Assembly (NCBI GenBank): GCA_028826165.1
Contig: JAPDFW010000012.1
Coordinates: forward strand, 22,393 to 86,392
DNA length: 64,000 bases
Source: Anaeramoeba ignava
Taxonomy: Eukaryota > Metamonada > Anaeramoebidae
Reading direction: 5' to 3'
In this document: positions 44,726 through 56,255 of the stretch, piece by piece
Layout: each line of letters opens with the position of its first letter
Numbering within the stretch: the first letter of the stretch is position 1
The notes under the pieces: model-generated
What the model was told of the DNA's origin: nothing
Seen by the model: the letters and a program-made list of their open reading frames with translations, nothing else
Database searches by the model: none
Made by a program: the position numbers and the translations under genes

Positions 44726-47700
44726 ATGACTGATAATAAAATTGAAGAAAATTTAGACGAACAACTTTTAAAAAATAAAAAAATTCAAGAACTTCAACAA
44801 ATTACAAGTAGAATAGAAGAAAATGCTTTTATACATAATTGGGTTCCTTTAAGCACAGGTAAATATAAATTTATATTAAAATTAAAATCAAAAATTAAAA
44901 TTAAAATTAAAATTTAAATTAAAATTAAAATTAAAATTAAAATTAAAATTAAAATTAAAATTCAAAATACAAATTTATATTAAAATTAAAATTAAAATTA
45001 AAATTAAAATTTAAAATTATAATTAAAATTAAAATTAAAATTAAAATTAAAATTAAAATTAAAATTAAAATATAAATTAAAATTAAAATTATAATTAAAA
45101 TTAGAATTAAAATTAAAATTAAAATTAAAATTCAAATTAAAATTAAAATTAAAATTCAAATTAAAATTAAAATTAAAATTAAAATTAAAATTAAAATAAA
45201 AATGAAAATTAAAATTAAAATTAAAATTAAAATATAAATTAAAATTAAAATTAAAATTAAAATTAAATTAAAAATTAAATTTTAAATAGATTTCCAATTA
45301 CTTGTAAAACACTTTAACAAAATCAAAAAGATTTTGAATGGAAGATTTCCTATTTTCTTCCTTGATTCAATGTTAGATTTACAATATTCATTAGACGTAA
45401 AAGAAGAAGAAGAGAAAAAAATAAAAACACTTCAAAGATCAATAAGACAATCTTATGTAGAATTGAAAACAAAATTTCCAAAATTTTCTAAACGTAAATT
45501 TAAATTAAATTTTATAAATAATTTTAATTTTGATTTTAATTTTAATTTTAATTTTAATTTTTTTAATTTTAATTTTAATTTTAATTTTAATTTTGATTTT
45601 AATTTAATTTTAATTTTAATTTTAATTTTAATTCATTTTTTACAGAATTTTCAAAAGAACTTAAAAAAAGAGATGAAGAACAAAAAAAAGAACAAGAAGA
45701 ACAAGAAGAACAAGAAAAAAAATTAAAAGAAGAAGAAGAAAAAAAAAATGAAAATCAAAATGAAAATCAAAATGAAAATCAAAATGAAAATCAAAAAGAA
45801 AATCAAAAAGAAAATGAAAATGAAAATGAAAATCAAAATCAAAATAAAAATCAAAATAAAAAAGAAACAAAACCAGTTAAAGTAAGCAAATGGATGATAA
45901 CCACAGTTTCAGATACAAATACAAATACAAATACAAATACAAATACAAATACAAATACAAATACAAATACAAATACAAAAGAAAACGAAGATGAAAAAAA
46001 AAATAAACCGAAAAAAAAACCGAAAGTAAAAGTTCAAAAAGAACATGTTGTTGTTCCAAAAAAATACAAAGTAAAGCATCGAGGAAAAGAACGAGTTTTC
46101 AAAGAAGTTCCAAGTGAAGAATCAACAGAAGATAGTGAAGAAACAGAAGATAGTGAAGAAACAGAAGATGAAAATGAAACAAGTGATGAAAATGAAAATG
46201 AAATTGAAATTGAAAATGAAAATGAAAATCAAATTGAAATTGAAAATGAAAATGAAATTGAAAATGAAATTGAGGAAGTTATTGAGGAAATTTATGATGA
46301 ATCTGAAATACAATTCGATCAAAAATTTAACGATAAATTTTTTGTTGATATTTCGGAAAGTTCAGATGAAGAATCAGAAGCAAATTCTGAAGAAGAACAA
46401 TTTAAAAATTTACAAGATGATGAATTTGGATTGGATTTTTTTTTATCAGAAATAAAAACAGAACAAGATGATACTAATGATAATAATGAAGATGATGATA
46501 ATAATGGATTCCAAGTTGATTGGGGATCAGGAAAGAAGGAATCTAAAGCGGATAAATGGATGAAAACAACAACTGATGATCAAGATGATGAAAAAAAAAA
46601 GGAAAAAAAACCAAAATTAAAAGATAAAGATAAAGATAAAGAAAAAGTGGAAATAAAAGAAAGAGATATTCAATTAACAACTATTCAAAAACAAGCACTT
46701 CAAGATGAATTCCAATCATTTAAATCAAATCCTCAATTATTTAAAATAAAATTACAAGAAATTCATGAAGAACGAGGCAAAAAAGTAAATTTAAAATTAA
46801 AAATTAAGATTCATTTTGAAATTAAAATTAAAATTAAAATTCATTTATAAAATTAAAAATTAAAATTAAAATTAAAATTAAAATTAAAATTAAAATTAAA
46901 ATTAAAATTAAAATTAAAATTAAAATTAAAATTAAAATTAAAATTAAAATTAAAATTAAAATTAAAATTAAAATTAAAATTAAAATTAAAATTAAAATTA
47001 AAATTAAAATTCATTTTGAAATTAAAATTAAAATTAAAATTAAAATTCATTTTGAAATTAAAATCAAATTAAAATTCATTTATAAAATTAAAATTAAAAT
47101 TAAAATTCATTTATAAAATTAAAATTAAAATTAAAATTAAAATTCATTTTGAAATTAAAATCAAATTAAAATTCATTTATAAAATTAAAATTAAAATTAA
47201 AATTAAAATTAAAATTAAAATTAAAATTAAAATTAAAATTAAAATTAAAATTAAAATTAAAATAATTTAGGCTGTAGATAAAAATTTAATTATTGAAAGA
47301 TTGAGAAAACTTCTTAATTTTGCAGTTACTCCAAGACAGAAAATTGAAATAAGATTACATATTTGTACTGCTATTTTTGATTTTATTCAAGGATCACTTT
47401 ATATGAGTCTTGATAATTGGCATAGATCTTATCAAGCCTTTATAGAAATACTTGATCTTTTGTTAGAGAATCCACAATTTTATATTGGAAATCCAAGAGA
47501 AAAAAAGAATGTAAATTAAAATTAAAATTAAAATTAAAATTAAAATTCATTTATAAAATTAAAATTAAAATTAAAATTCATTTATAAAATTAAAATTAAA
47601 ATTAAAATTAAAATTAAAATTAAAATTAAAATTAAAATTCATTTATAAAATTTAAATTAAAATTAAAATTAAAATTAAAATTAAAATTCATTTTAAAATT

Positions 47701-49264
47701 AAAATTAAATTTAAAATTAAATTTAAAATTAAAATAATTAAAATTAAAATTAAAATTCATTTTAAAATTAAAATTAAAATTAAAATTAAAATCAAAATTA
47801 AAATTAAAATTAAAATTAAAATTAAATTTATAAAAATAAAATTTAAAATTAAAATTAAAATTCATTTATAAAATTAAAACTAAAAAGATTCTAATCATGG
47901 AAAAAAAAGAAAATAAAGAAGAAGAAGACAACCTAATTCCAGGTGAACTCTTTATTATCATTCAGCAATTAAGTCAAAATTTTACAGCTTCTTTAAGATA
48001 CATGGATTCCAAAACAGTTGAATTTGTAAAAAGATTAAAAAATGAAAACTTATTAATTATTGCATGTGAAAAAATGATAAAATATTATGAACAAAAAAAA
48101 GATTTGAAAAAAATAGCAGATGTTTCTTTGATTCAGATATCGCATTTTTATTACAAACGATTAGGAAACAAACAAGAAACAGAAGAACAAGTTAAAACAA
48201 TGGAAAAATTAGTAAATTTCATATTGAGAAATGGAACGGAAAAGCAGAGAACAAAAGCACTGCTTTTCCAAATTTATCATTTAGCACTTCATGATTATTT
48301 TTACGAGGCAAGAGACGCACTTTTGATGAGCCAAATTTCGCATGTGATTTCAGATTACGACAACAAAATGCAAGCACTATTCAACAGAACAACAGTGCAG
48401 CTAGGATTGGCTGCGTTTAGAAAAGGAAAATGGAAGATCTCGCACTCTTGGTTGTCCGAGATCTTCATGGGCTCACATGTTAAAGAGCTGCTTGCACAAG
48501 GAGTAACACAAATCAAGTATGAATCACTTGAGGACAAACAAAAACGGGAAAAATTAGCACCAATCCTTCCCGAACACATGCACATCAACATCGAGCTCAT
48601 CGAATGCTGCAATTTAATCTCGGGCATGTTTGTCGAAATGCCAACAAGAAAGACAAGCATGTTCGAAGATCTTGACATGAAATCAAGTCGTTTTCAAAGA
48701 TTTCTCGGGAATTATTATAAAAATGCATTTCGCGTCCCATCAGGGACAGCAAGGGACAAAATAGTCCAAGCAATCGAAGCGTTTTCATCTGGCGATTGGA
48801 AAACGTGCAGCGACAACATAATTAATTTGTTTGTGTGGATGTTTTTTCCAAATCCCGAGGAATTGAAGCAAAAACTCAAGTATAATATCCAAAAGAAATC
48901 TTTAAAGGTCTATTTATTATCTTATACAAACTCGTTTCGATCGATCCATGTCGATCATCTTTGCAAAATGTTTGATTTGGATGAAAATGTTGTGATCAAA
49001 ATTGTCAGCAAGATGATCTCAAGCGAAGAATTTCAAGCCTCTTGGGATCAATTCACTAAAACTATTATTTTGGAAAAAGAAGCTTATTCTTTAACTAATT
49101 TGCGTTGGTTGGCTTATAATCTTTCGGAAAAACTTCAATACTTAAGTGAAACTAATGAAAAAATTACGAATTTAAAATTGAATTTTCTTGGTGTTTCAAA
49201 TCATTTTGTTCAGAACCAAAATCCTGTTTTTTCTCAAAGAAGAAAACCAAAAAGACAAAAATGA
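44726..49264 (+). CDS. EIF3C: Eukaryotic translation initiation factor 3 subunit C
   Basis: 1,030 aa from exons 44726-44858, 45290-45493, 45646-46784, 47271-47510 and 47888-49264. All four introns start GTAAAT, and the lengths sum to a multiple of three. eIF3c is a core scaffold of eIF3 on the 40S subunit, bridging eIF1, eIF5 and the multifactor complex. Exons 2-3 encode DFQLLVKHFNKIKKIL and a charged Glu/Asn/Thr-rich linker. Exon 5 carries LPEHMHINIELIECCNLISGM, a GDWKTCSDNI helix and the PCI winged-helix segment (LKVYLLSYTNSFRSIHVDHLCKMFDLDE...VVIKIVSKMISSEEF). The middle of exon 5 (about 48300-48900) is GC-richer than the rest, as expected for a conserved, highly expressed gene. Identity is firm. 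Confidence 0.93.
44870..45280. repeat. (AAAATT)n array in eIF3c intron 1
   Basis: Hexamer array with single-base variants. Similar arrays fill introns 3 and 4 (46850-47265 and 47520-47880), the latter two with CATTTATAAAATT and CATTTTGAAATT breaks. Intron 2 (45494-45645) is the complementary AATTTT form. Confidence 0.88.
46850..47885. repeat. (AAAATT)n arrays in eIF3c introns 3 and 4
   Basis: The arrays flank the 240-nt exon 4 (47271-47510) on both sides. They occupy nearly the whole of both introns. Confidence 0.88.
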
Positions 49265-49430
49265 AGTTTTTTCTTTTCTTTTCTTTTCTTTTCTTTTCTT
49301 TTCTTTTTTTTTAAAAATTTTTTTTAGAAGGATTTTTTTCCAAAGAAATTATGAAAAAGAATTTTCGATTTAAGAACTTTTTCAAAAATAAATAAAAAAA
49401 AGCAAAATTAAAAATTAAAAATTTAAAATT

Positions 49431-49470
49431 TATTTTTTTCATTTTTTTCATTTTTTTCATTTTTTTAATA
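49431..49470 (+). promoter_or_regulatory. Triple CAT in T-runs upstream of the UBA-UBX gene
   Basis: Three CAT triplets spaced ten bases apart within T-runs, ending within about 10 bases of the ATG. It is the clearest example of the upstream block seen throughout the window. Confidence 0.55.
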
Positions 49471-51020
49471 ATGAATCAAGTTGACCCAATTATGCTTCAA
49501 TCTTTAACAAAAATGGGGTTTGATCAAAATAAATCCATTCATGCTTTAAAACAAACTCAAAATCGTTCAGTTGATTTAGCAATTGAATGGTTACTTTCAA
49601 ATCCAGATTTTCAACCTCAAAATCAAACTTTTGAAACAGAAAATGAAAAACATGGAAAAATTGTTCTTAAAACAGATCCTCCAAAAATAGTGTTTGATTC
49701 ATATTATCCCTATTTATTTTTTCTCTCAATTTTATTTTGATTTGTTTTTTATTTGATTTTATTTGATTTTTTGTTTTATTAAAAGTGTTCCTGTTAAAGA
49801 TGTTAAAGATGTTGATAATGAAGAAGAAAAAAAAAGAATTGAAGAAATTCGTAAAAAAAATGTTGAAAAATTGAAAAAAGAGAAGAAGAAGAAATTAGAA
49901 GAAAAACAAAGAATATTAAAAACTATTGAAGATGATAATTTAAGAAGAAAAACTGTTTGAAATTTAGAATTCATTTAAAAATCATTTAAAAATTAAAACC
50001 AAAATTCATTTGAAATTCAAAACCAAAATTCATTTAAAAATTTAAAACCAAAATTCATTTAAAATTTAAAATCAAAATTCATTTAAAATTTAAAATCAAA
50101 ATTCATTTAAAATTCAAAATTAAAATTCATTTAAAATTTAAAATTAGAATTCATTTAAAATTTAAAACCAAAATTCATTTAAAATTCAAAATTAAAATTC
50201 ATTTAAAATTTAAAATCAAAATTCATTCAAAATTTAAAATCAAAATTCATTTAAAATTTAAAACCAAAATTCATTTAAAATTTAAAACCAAAAATTTATT
50301 TAAAACCAAAATTAATTTAAAATTCATTTAAAATCAAAATTAAAATTCAAAATTAGAATTCATTTAAAATTTAAAACCAAAATTCAAAATCAAAATTCAT
50401 TTAAAATTTAAAACCAAAATTCAAAATCAAAATTCATTTAAAATTTAAAACCAAAATTCATTTGAAATTTAAAACCAAAATTCATTTAAAATTTAAAATT
50501 CAAAATTGTTTGCTTTTTTTAGTTATTTACTTATGAAAATCAAGAAAACGAACAAACTCAAGTTGATGATCAAAAACAAGAAAAACCTCAAGAAACTGAA
50601 ACAAAAGGAGAAAAAACAACTATTAAAGTAATTGATTGATTGATTAATTTTTTTTTTGGAATTTAAATTTAAAGCAAAAATTTATTTGCTTTTTCTTTTT
50701 TTTTAGTTTAAATTTCAAGATGGAAGAGAAGAAATTTCAACATTTGATTTGGATAATACAATTGAAGATTTATATGATTTTGTTTCTGAATTTGCTGGAG
50801 ATTCAGAATTCTTTTTAATTGATTCAGTTCCACCAAGAAAAGTAAAAAAATTTGTTTTGATTATTTTATTTATTTTGTTTTGTTTTTTTGAATAAATTTA
50901 ATTAATATTTATTTAAAAAAAAAATATATAAAAAAGAAATTTACTGGTCCAGAAATTGAATCAACTATTAAAAAAGCAGGATTATTCCCAACAGCGACTC
51001 TTCATGTTAAGTTTATTTGA
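49471..51020 (+). CDS. UBA-UBX protein (UBXN1-like p97/Cdc48 adaptor)
   Basis: 237 aa from exons 49471-49691, 49786-49954, 50523-50627, 50707-50841 and 50937-51020; all phases agree. The N-terminal UBA domain has MLQSLTKMGFDQNKSIHALK and LAIEWLLSN. Next come a Lys/Glu coiled coil (residues about 80-130) and a C-terminal UBX fold (FKFQDGREEISTFDLDN, LIDSVPPRK, IKKAGLFPTATLHVKF). Such proteins bind ubiquitin through UBA and Cdc48/p97 through UBX. Introns 1 and 2 use the unusual donor GTTTGA; introns 3 and 4 use GTAATT and GTAAAA. The first two splice sites are the least certain part. Confidence 0.85.
49975..50510. repeat. ~24-bp array (AAAATTCATTTAAAATTT) in UBA-UBX intron 2
   Basis: Units of CATTTAAAATTTAAAACCAA with C/T and A/G variants fill the 568-nt intron. 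The acceptor CTTTTTTTAG follows immediately. Confidence 0.85.
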
Positions 51021-51178
51021 AGAGAATTAAAAAAAAAAAGATAAAAGAAAAAATTTTTTTCTTTTAGGGAAATTTTTTTAAAAATAAAAAATTCCAAAAA
51101 AAACAAATTTTAATTGAATGTTGTTCAAAATAATAATTTCTTTAATAATTTAAAAAATGGAAAAAAAAAAGTTATTTT

Positions 51179-54100
51179 TCAATTATTATTATTATTATTG
51201 TTATTATTATTATTATTAGATCTTGCTCTTCTTGTATTTCGATTAACTCTTGGATTCATTTGAGGAGTTGTTTCAATAAATTCAAGTAAAGAAAATTGAG
51301 AATCATTTTTTTGATTTTGATTTGAATTTTCTTTTAAATTTTCTTTTGAATTTTCTTTTAAATTTTCTTTTAAATTCTGTTTTAAATTTTCTTTTGAATT
51401 TTCTTTTGAATTTTCTTTTGAATTCTCTTTTGAATTTTCTTTTGAATTTTGTTTTAAACTTCCTCTTTGCTTTTTTGTCATATTTTCCAAAATTTCCACA
51501 CAAAGAGTATAATTTTGACTTTTAGCCAATTCCAAAACAGAAAATAAGTTTTCAGAACTAATAGAATTTTGGTCAGGATTCAATTGAGCTCCATAAAAAA
51601 TAAGTCTTTGAAGAGCAACATGTTGATTATTTAAAACAGCCAAATGTAAAGGAGATAAAAAAGTAGAATTCATAACATCAATACGAGCATTCAAATTCAA
51701 CAGAACCAATTCCAAAATCAAAGGATTTGCTTCCAAAGAGGCAATATGAAGACAAGTATTTCCATAATCAAAGGGATTTTTCCATCCCAAATTTGCACCA
51801 TGCATTATTGCTAAATAAGTCAAATCAAAATCCAAATTTTTAACTGCTCGATAAGCAATATAATTGATTGCAGATTGTTCTTCTGATTCTTGATTATTTT
51901 CCTCAAAACTCTCTCTATTTTCTGTTTTAAGAATCTTAAAAAACTTGACATATTCATGATTCAAAAGCGAATTCTTTGAAACGAATTCTTTTGATTGATA
52001 TTTTCTTTTAATGAAATCCAGTCTTGTTTCATAACTACAATTTGGTTGCGGTTTCTTGAAGTTTCCAAGATTACTTTCAAGAACCGAATTCACTTTTTCA
52101 TTTCCTAATTTCTCCATAAAATTAATAACTTGTTCATCCCATTTATCAAACTTTAAAGAACGCACTTTTGAATGATGAACACCTAAACTTCGGTGAACAC
52201 CACAACAATCAATACAAATTAAACATCCAATATTAATTGATCCCCATTCTGGATTTTTTGCTCCACAATCACAACATTCCATATTGCCTGCAATTTGATA
52301 AAAATTTGGAATATGAATATTTTGATTTTGATTTTGATTTTTATTTTCATTTTGATTTTGATTTTCATTTTCATTTTCATTTTCATTTTCATTTTGATTT
52401 TCATTTATTTCTTCTTCTTTTTTTGTTGTTGTTGTTTTGGGATTTAATGAAAGTGTTGTAAATTGTTTATTTCTACTATTTTCAACTACTTTAATCCATT
52501 CATTCATTTCTTCTTGTGTTTTTGCTTGAAGATGATAAGTTTTTTTGGCAGAAAATAAATCAAAACAATTTCTTGATTCAAAATGTTTTTTTTTGTTTTT
52601 TTGTTTAATATTTATATCTTGAATTAATTAATTATAATATTTATTACAATCTATTAGAATCTGTTGTAGGTTTTGCTGTACTTAAAAGAACATCAACTTC
52701 TCCTTGTGGTTCTAAATTCTGTGAATTATATAAATAATATTAATTTACTTTCTTTAAATCAAAACAAAAATAATAAATGTAATTTAAATGTATTCAAAAA
52801 TTACTTTCCAATCTTTTATATAATAAAATTTTCCATTTGAAAGTTCGAAAAATTTTTTTTCCCAATTTTTCGATTTGATTGATTTTTCTAATAAATATCC
52901 TGATTTTTCTTCGATTGATTCATTTTTTGGTATTTTTTCTTGCTAGATTTGAGATGAATAAAAAGCCAAATGAAAATATTATTTTAATTTAAGAAAAAAT
53001 AATATAATATAAAATACGTTTTGATAAATTTTGATTTCTGTTGAAAAATCTTTTTTAAGATTTAAATCTGAATTATTGGATTTAATTTGAGAAATGATTG
53101 AATCTAAAAAATCATGATTTTTGGATAAAAATTCACTTCCTTGATTGAAAAAAGCAAATTGAACAAACATTAAAGAAGATAATGTTTCTAATAAAGTTGT
53201 TTTATGTTTTTTATAAACTTCGTCTAAATGAGACGTAAAAAAATGGCTTGAATTTAAATAGTTTAAATTTGCTTTATCGAGTTCATTTTTAGATTCTGTT
53301 ATTGTTTTTGTATCTTTTTTTGTTGAAATATTAAGGTGTTTAAATAATAATGAATCATATTCTTCTTCTTTTGTTTTCATTTGTTTTCTATATTTTGGAA
53401 CTGTTTCAATTTCATTTTCAACAAATTTTGTGATTCCTTTACTAAATGTTTCTCCAAAATGAATAAACTTTTGAAAAGAGAATTTTAATTTTAATTTATT
53501 TTGATTTTAATTTTTAATTTTAATTTTAATTTTAATTTGAATTTTAATTTGAATTTGAATTTGAATTTGAATTTGAATTTGAATTTGAATTTAATTTTAA
53601 TTTTAATTTTAATTTTGAATTTGAATTTGATTTTGATTTTGAATTTAATTTTAAATTTGAATTTGAATTTGAATTTTGAATTTGATTTTGATTTTGATTT
53701 TGAATTTGATTTTAAATTTTAATTTGAATTTTAATTTGAATTTGAATTTTGAATTTGATTTTAATTTTAATTTTGAATTTGAATTTGAATTTTGATTTTA
53801 ATTTATTTTGAATTTGATTTTTAATTTTGATTTTGATTTTAATTTGAATTTGAATTTTAATTTTGATTTTGATTTTGATTTTGATTTTGATTTTGATTTT
53901 GATTTTGAATTTAATTTTAAATTTGATTTTGAATTTGATTTTGAATTTTGATTTTGATTTTGATTTTGGATTTTAATTTTTAATTTGAATTTTAATTTTG
54001 GATTTTGATTTTGATTTTGATTTTGATTTTAATTTTGAATTTGAATTTGAATTTGATTTTGAATTTTGATTTTGATTTTGATTTTAATTTTGAATTTGAT

Positions 54101-55213
54101 TTTGAATTTGATTTTGAATTTGATTTTAATTTTAATTTTGAATTTGAATTTGAATTTGAATTTGAATTTGAATTTTAATTTGAATCTGAATTTTAATTGA
54201 ATTTGAATTTGAATTTGAATTTGAATTTGAATTTGGTTTTGAATTTGATTTTGAATTTGATTTTGAATTTGATTTTAATTTTGATTTAATTTTCATTTTG
54301 ATTTTGATTTTGATTTTGAATTTGATTTTAATTTTAATTTTAATTTTGAATTTGATTTTGATTTTAATTTTAATTTTAATTTGAATTTGAATTTGAATTT
54401 GAATTTTGATTTTGAATTTAATTTTAAATTTGAATTTGAATTTTAATTTTAATTTTGATTTTAATTTTAATTTTAATTTTAATTTTAATTTTAATTTTGA
54501 TTTTAATTTTGATTTTGATTTTAATTTTGATTTTAATTTTCATTTTGATTTTGATTTTGATTTTGATTTTGATTTTGATTTTAATTTTGATTTTGAATTT
54601 GATTTTGAATTTGAATTTGATTTTGATTTTGAATTTGAATTTGAATTTTAATTTTGATTTTAATTTTAATTTTCATTTTGATTTTGATTTTGATTTTGAT
54701 TTTGATTTTAATTTTGATTTTGAATTTGATTTTAATTTTAATTTTGATTTTAATTTTGAATTTGATTTTGAATTTGAATTACATTTAGTTCAATTAATTC
54801 ACTTAATCTTTCAAACATTTGAGATAATTGTTGAATATTTTTCACTAAAAATTAAAAATTTAATTTAATTTAATTTAAAAATGAAATTAAAAATTAAACT
54901 AACAAAAAAGAGTATCTGTTGTTTCTCCAAGTTTTAAATTTTTATAATTATTAATTTCTGTTGAAAATTCATTTCCTATTTTACTTAAATCTTAATAATA
55001 AAAAATTGAATTTTGAAATTTTAAATTGAAATTTAAATTAAATTTTAAATATTCTTTTATTTTTTTACTTAAAGCTGATTGACAAAATCTTTCAGAAATT
55101 TCAGAAATTTTCTTTAAATAATCCCCAAGTTTAAGTAATTGTTCTTGATATAAATATGTTTTAGCTTGGAATTGTGGTGAATTTTCAATGACTTCTTTAA
55201 ATTCAAAATTCAT
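51179..55213 (-). CDS. BAR-PH-ArfGAP-ankyrin protein (ACAP/centaurin-beta type)
   Basis: 781 aa from seven exons: 55069-55213, 54904-54990, 54783-54844, 53018-53467, 52805-52942, 52648-52718 and 51179-52571. The lengths sum to a multiple of three and every join is in phase. Exons 1-4 give a BAR domain ([43 protein letters not shown]). Exons 5-7 give a PH domain ([29 protein letters not shown]). Then comes the ArfGAP zinc finger [18 protein letters not shown] with [14 protein letters not shown], ankyrin repeats ([27 protein letters not shown]) and a tail with Ser-Lys-Glu-Asn and poly-Asn runs. It should sense membrane curvature and stimulate GTP hydrolysis on Arf. Nothing is broken in this gene. 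Confidence 0.92.
53475..54780. repeat. GATTTT/GAATTT/AATTTT composite array in ArfGAP intron 3
   Basis: Mixed hexamers over the 1,315-nt intron (53468-54782) between two BAR exons. On the plus strand they create long Asp/Phe or Ile/Leu frames that I regard as meaningless. The donor GTAATT and acceptor CAAAAG are on the minus strand. Confidence 0.88.
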
Positions 55214-55254
55214 TAAAAAAATTCAATAAAAATGAAAAAAAATGAAAAAAAATT

Positions 55255-56105
55255 TTTTAATTTAAATATAAAAATATTTCAAAAATTTAAATATAAAATT
55301 ATTAATAATTTAATTATAATTTTATTTAAAATACATTTTATATATTAATTATTTTATTAAAATTGATAATTTATTAATTAAATATTATTATTTTATTTAT
55401 CAAAAAATTAATTAATAATATTTCAAAAATTTAAATATAAAATTATTAATAATTTAATTATAATTTTATTTAAAATGTATTTTATATATTAATTATTTTA
55501 TTAAAATTGATAATTTATTAATTAAATATTATTATTTTATTTATCAAAAATTAATTAATAATATTTCAAAAATTTAAATATAAAATTATTAATAATTTAA
55601 TTATAATTTTATTTAAAATGTATTTTATATATTAATTATTTTATTAAAATTAATAATTTATTAATTAAATGTTATTATTTATTTATCAAAAATTAATTAA
55701 AAATATTTCAAAAATTTAAATATAAAATTATTAATAATTTACTTATAAATTTATTTAAAATAGATTTTATATATTAATTATTTTATTAAAATTGATAATT
55801 TATTAATTAAATATTATTATTTTATTTATCAAAAATTAATTAATATTATTTCAAAAATTTAAATATAAAATTATTAATAATTTAATTATAAATTTATTTA
55901 AAATACATTTTATATATTAATTATTTTATTAAAATTGATAATTTATTAATTAAATATTATTATTTTATTTATCAAAAAATTTAATTAATAATATTTCAAA
56001 AATTTAAATATAAAACTATTAATAATTTACTTATAATTTTATTTAAAATGTATTTTAGATATTAATTATTTTATTAAAATTAATAATTTATTAATTAAAA
56101 AAAAA
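55255..56105. repeat. Satellite C: six copies of a ~145-bp A/T unit
   Basis: Units containing CAAAAATTTAAATATAAAA recur near 55275, 55426, 55568, 55710, 55853 and 56000. Each includes TATTAATTATTTTATTAAAA and TTATTTATCAAAAA. The array fills the divergent promoter interval between ArfGAP and RCC1-BTB. It differs in sequence from satellites A and B. Confidence 0.9.
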
Positions 56106-56189
56106 ATTAATTAATAGGTGGAAAATTATCAAAAAAGGGGTTTAAATTTAAATAAAAAAATCTTTTTTAATCCAAAATCTAAAAAAAAA

Positions 56190-56255
56190 TTTTTTCATTT
56201 TCTCATTTTTTCATTTTTTTTCTTTTGAAAAAAATTAAAAGAAAAAGAAAAAGAA
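56190..56255 (+). promoter_or_regulatory. T-rich CAT block upstream of RCC1-BTB
   Basis: Three ATTTT-CATTTT blocks (about 56195-56225) precede an AAAGAAAAAG leader and the ATG. This is the same pattern as at other genes. Confidence 0.5.

Noticed and set aside
53500-54870. Plus-strand Asn-Phe/Asp-Phe/Ile-Leu frames
   Set aside because: They are hexamer arrays inside a minus-strand ArfGAP intron whose flanking exons are in phase.
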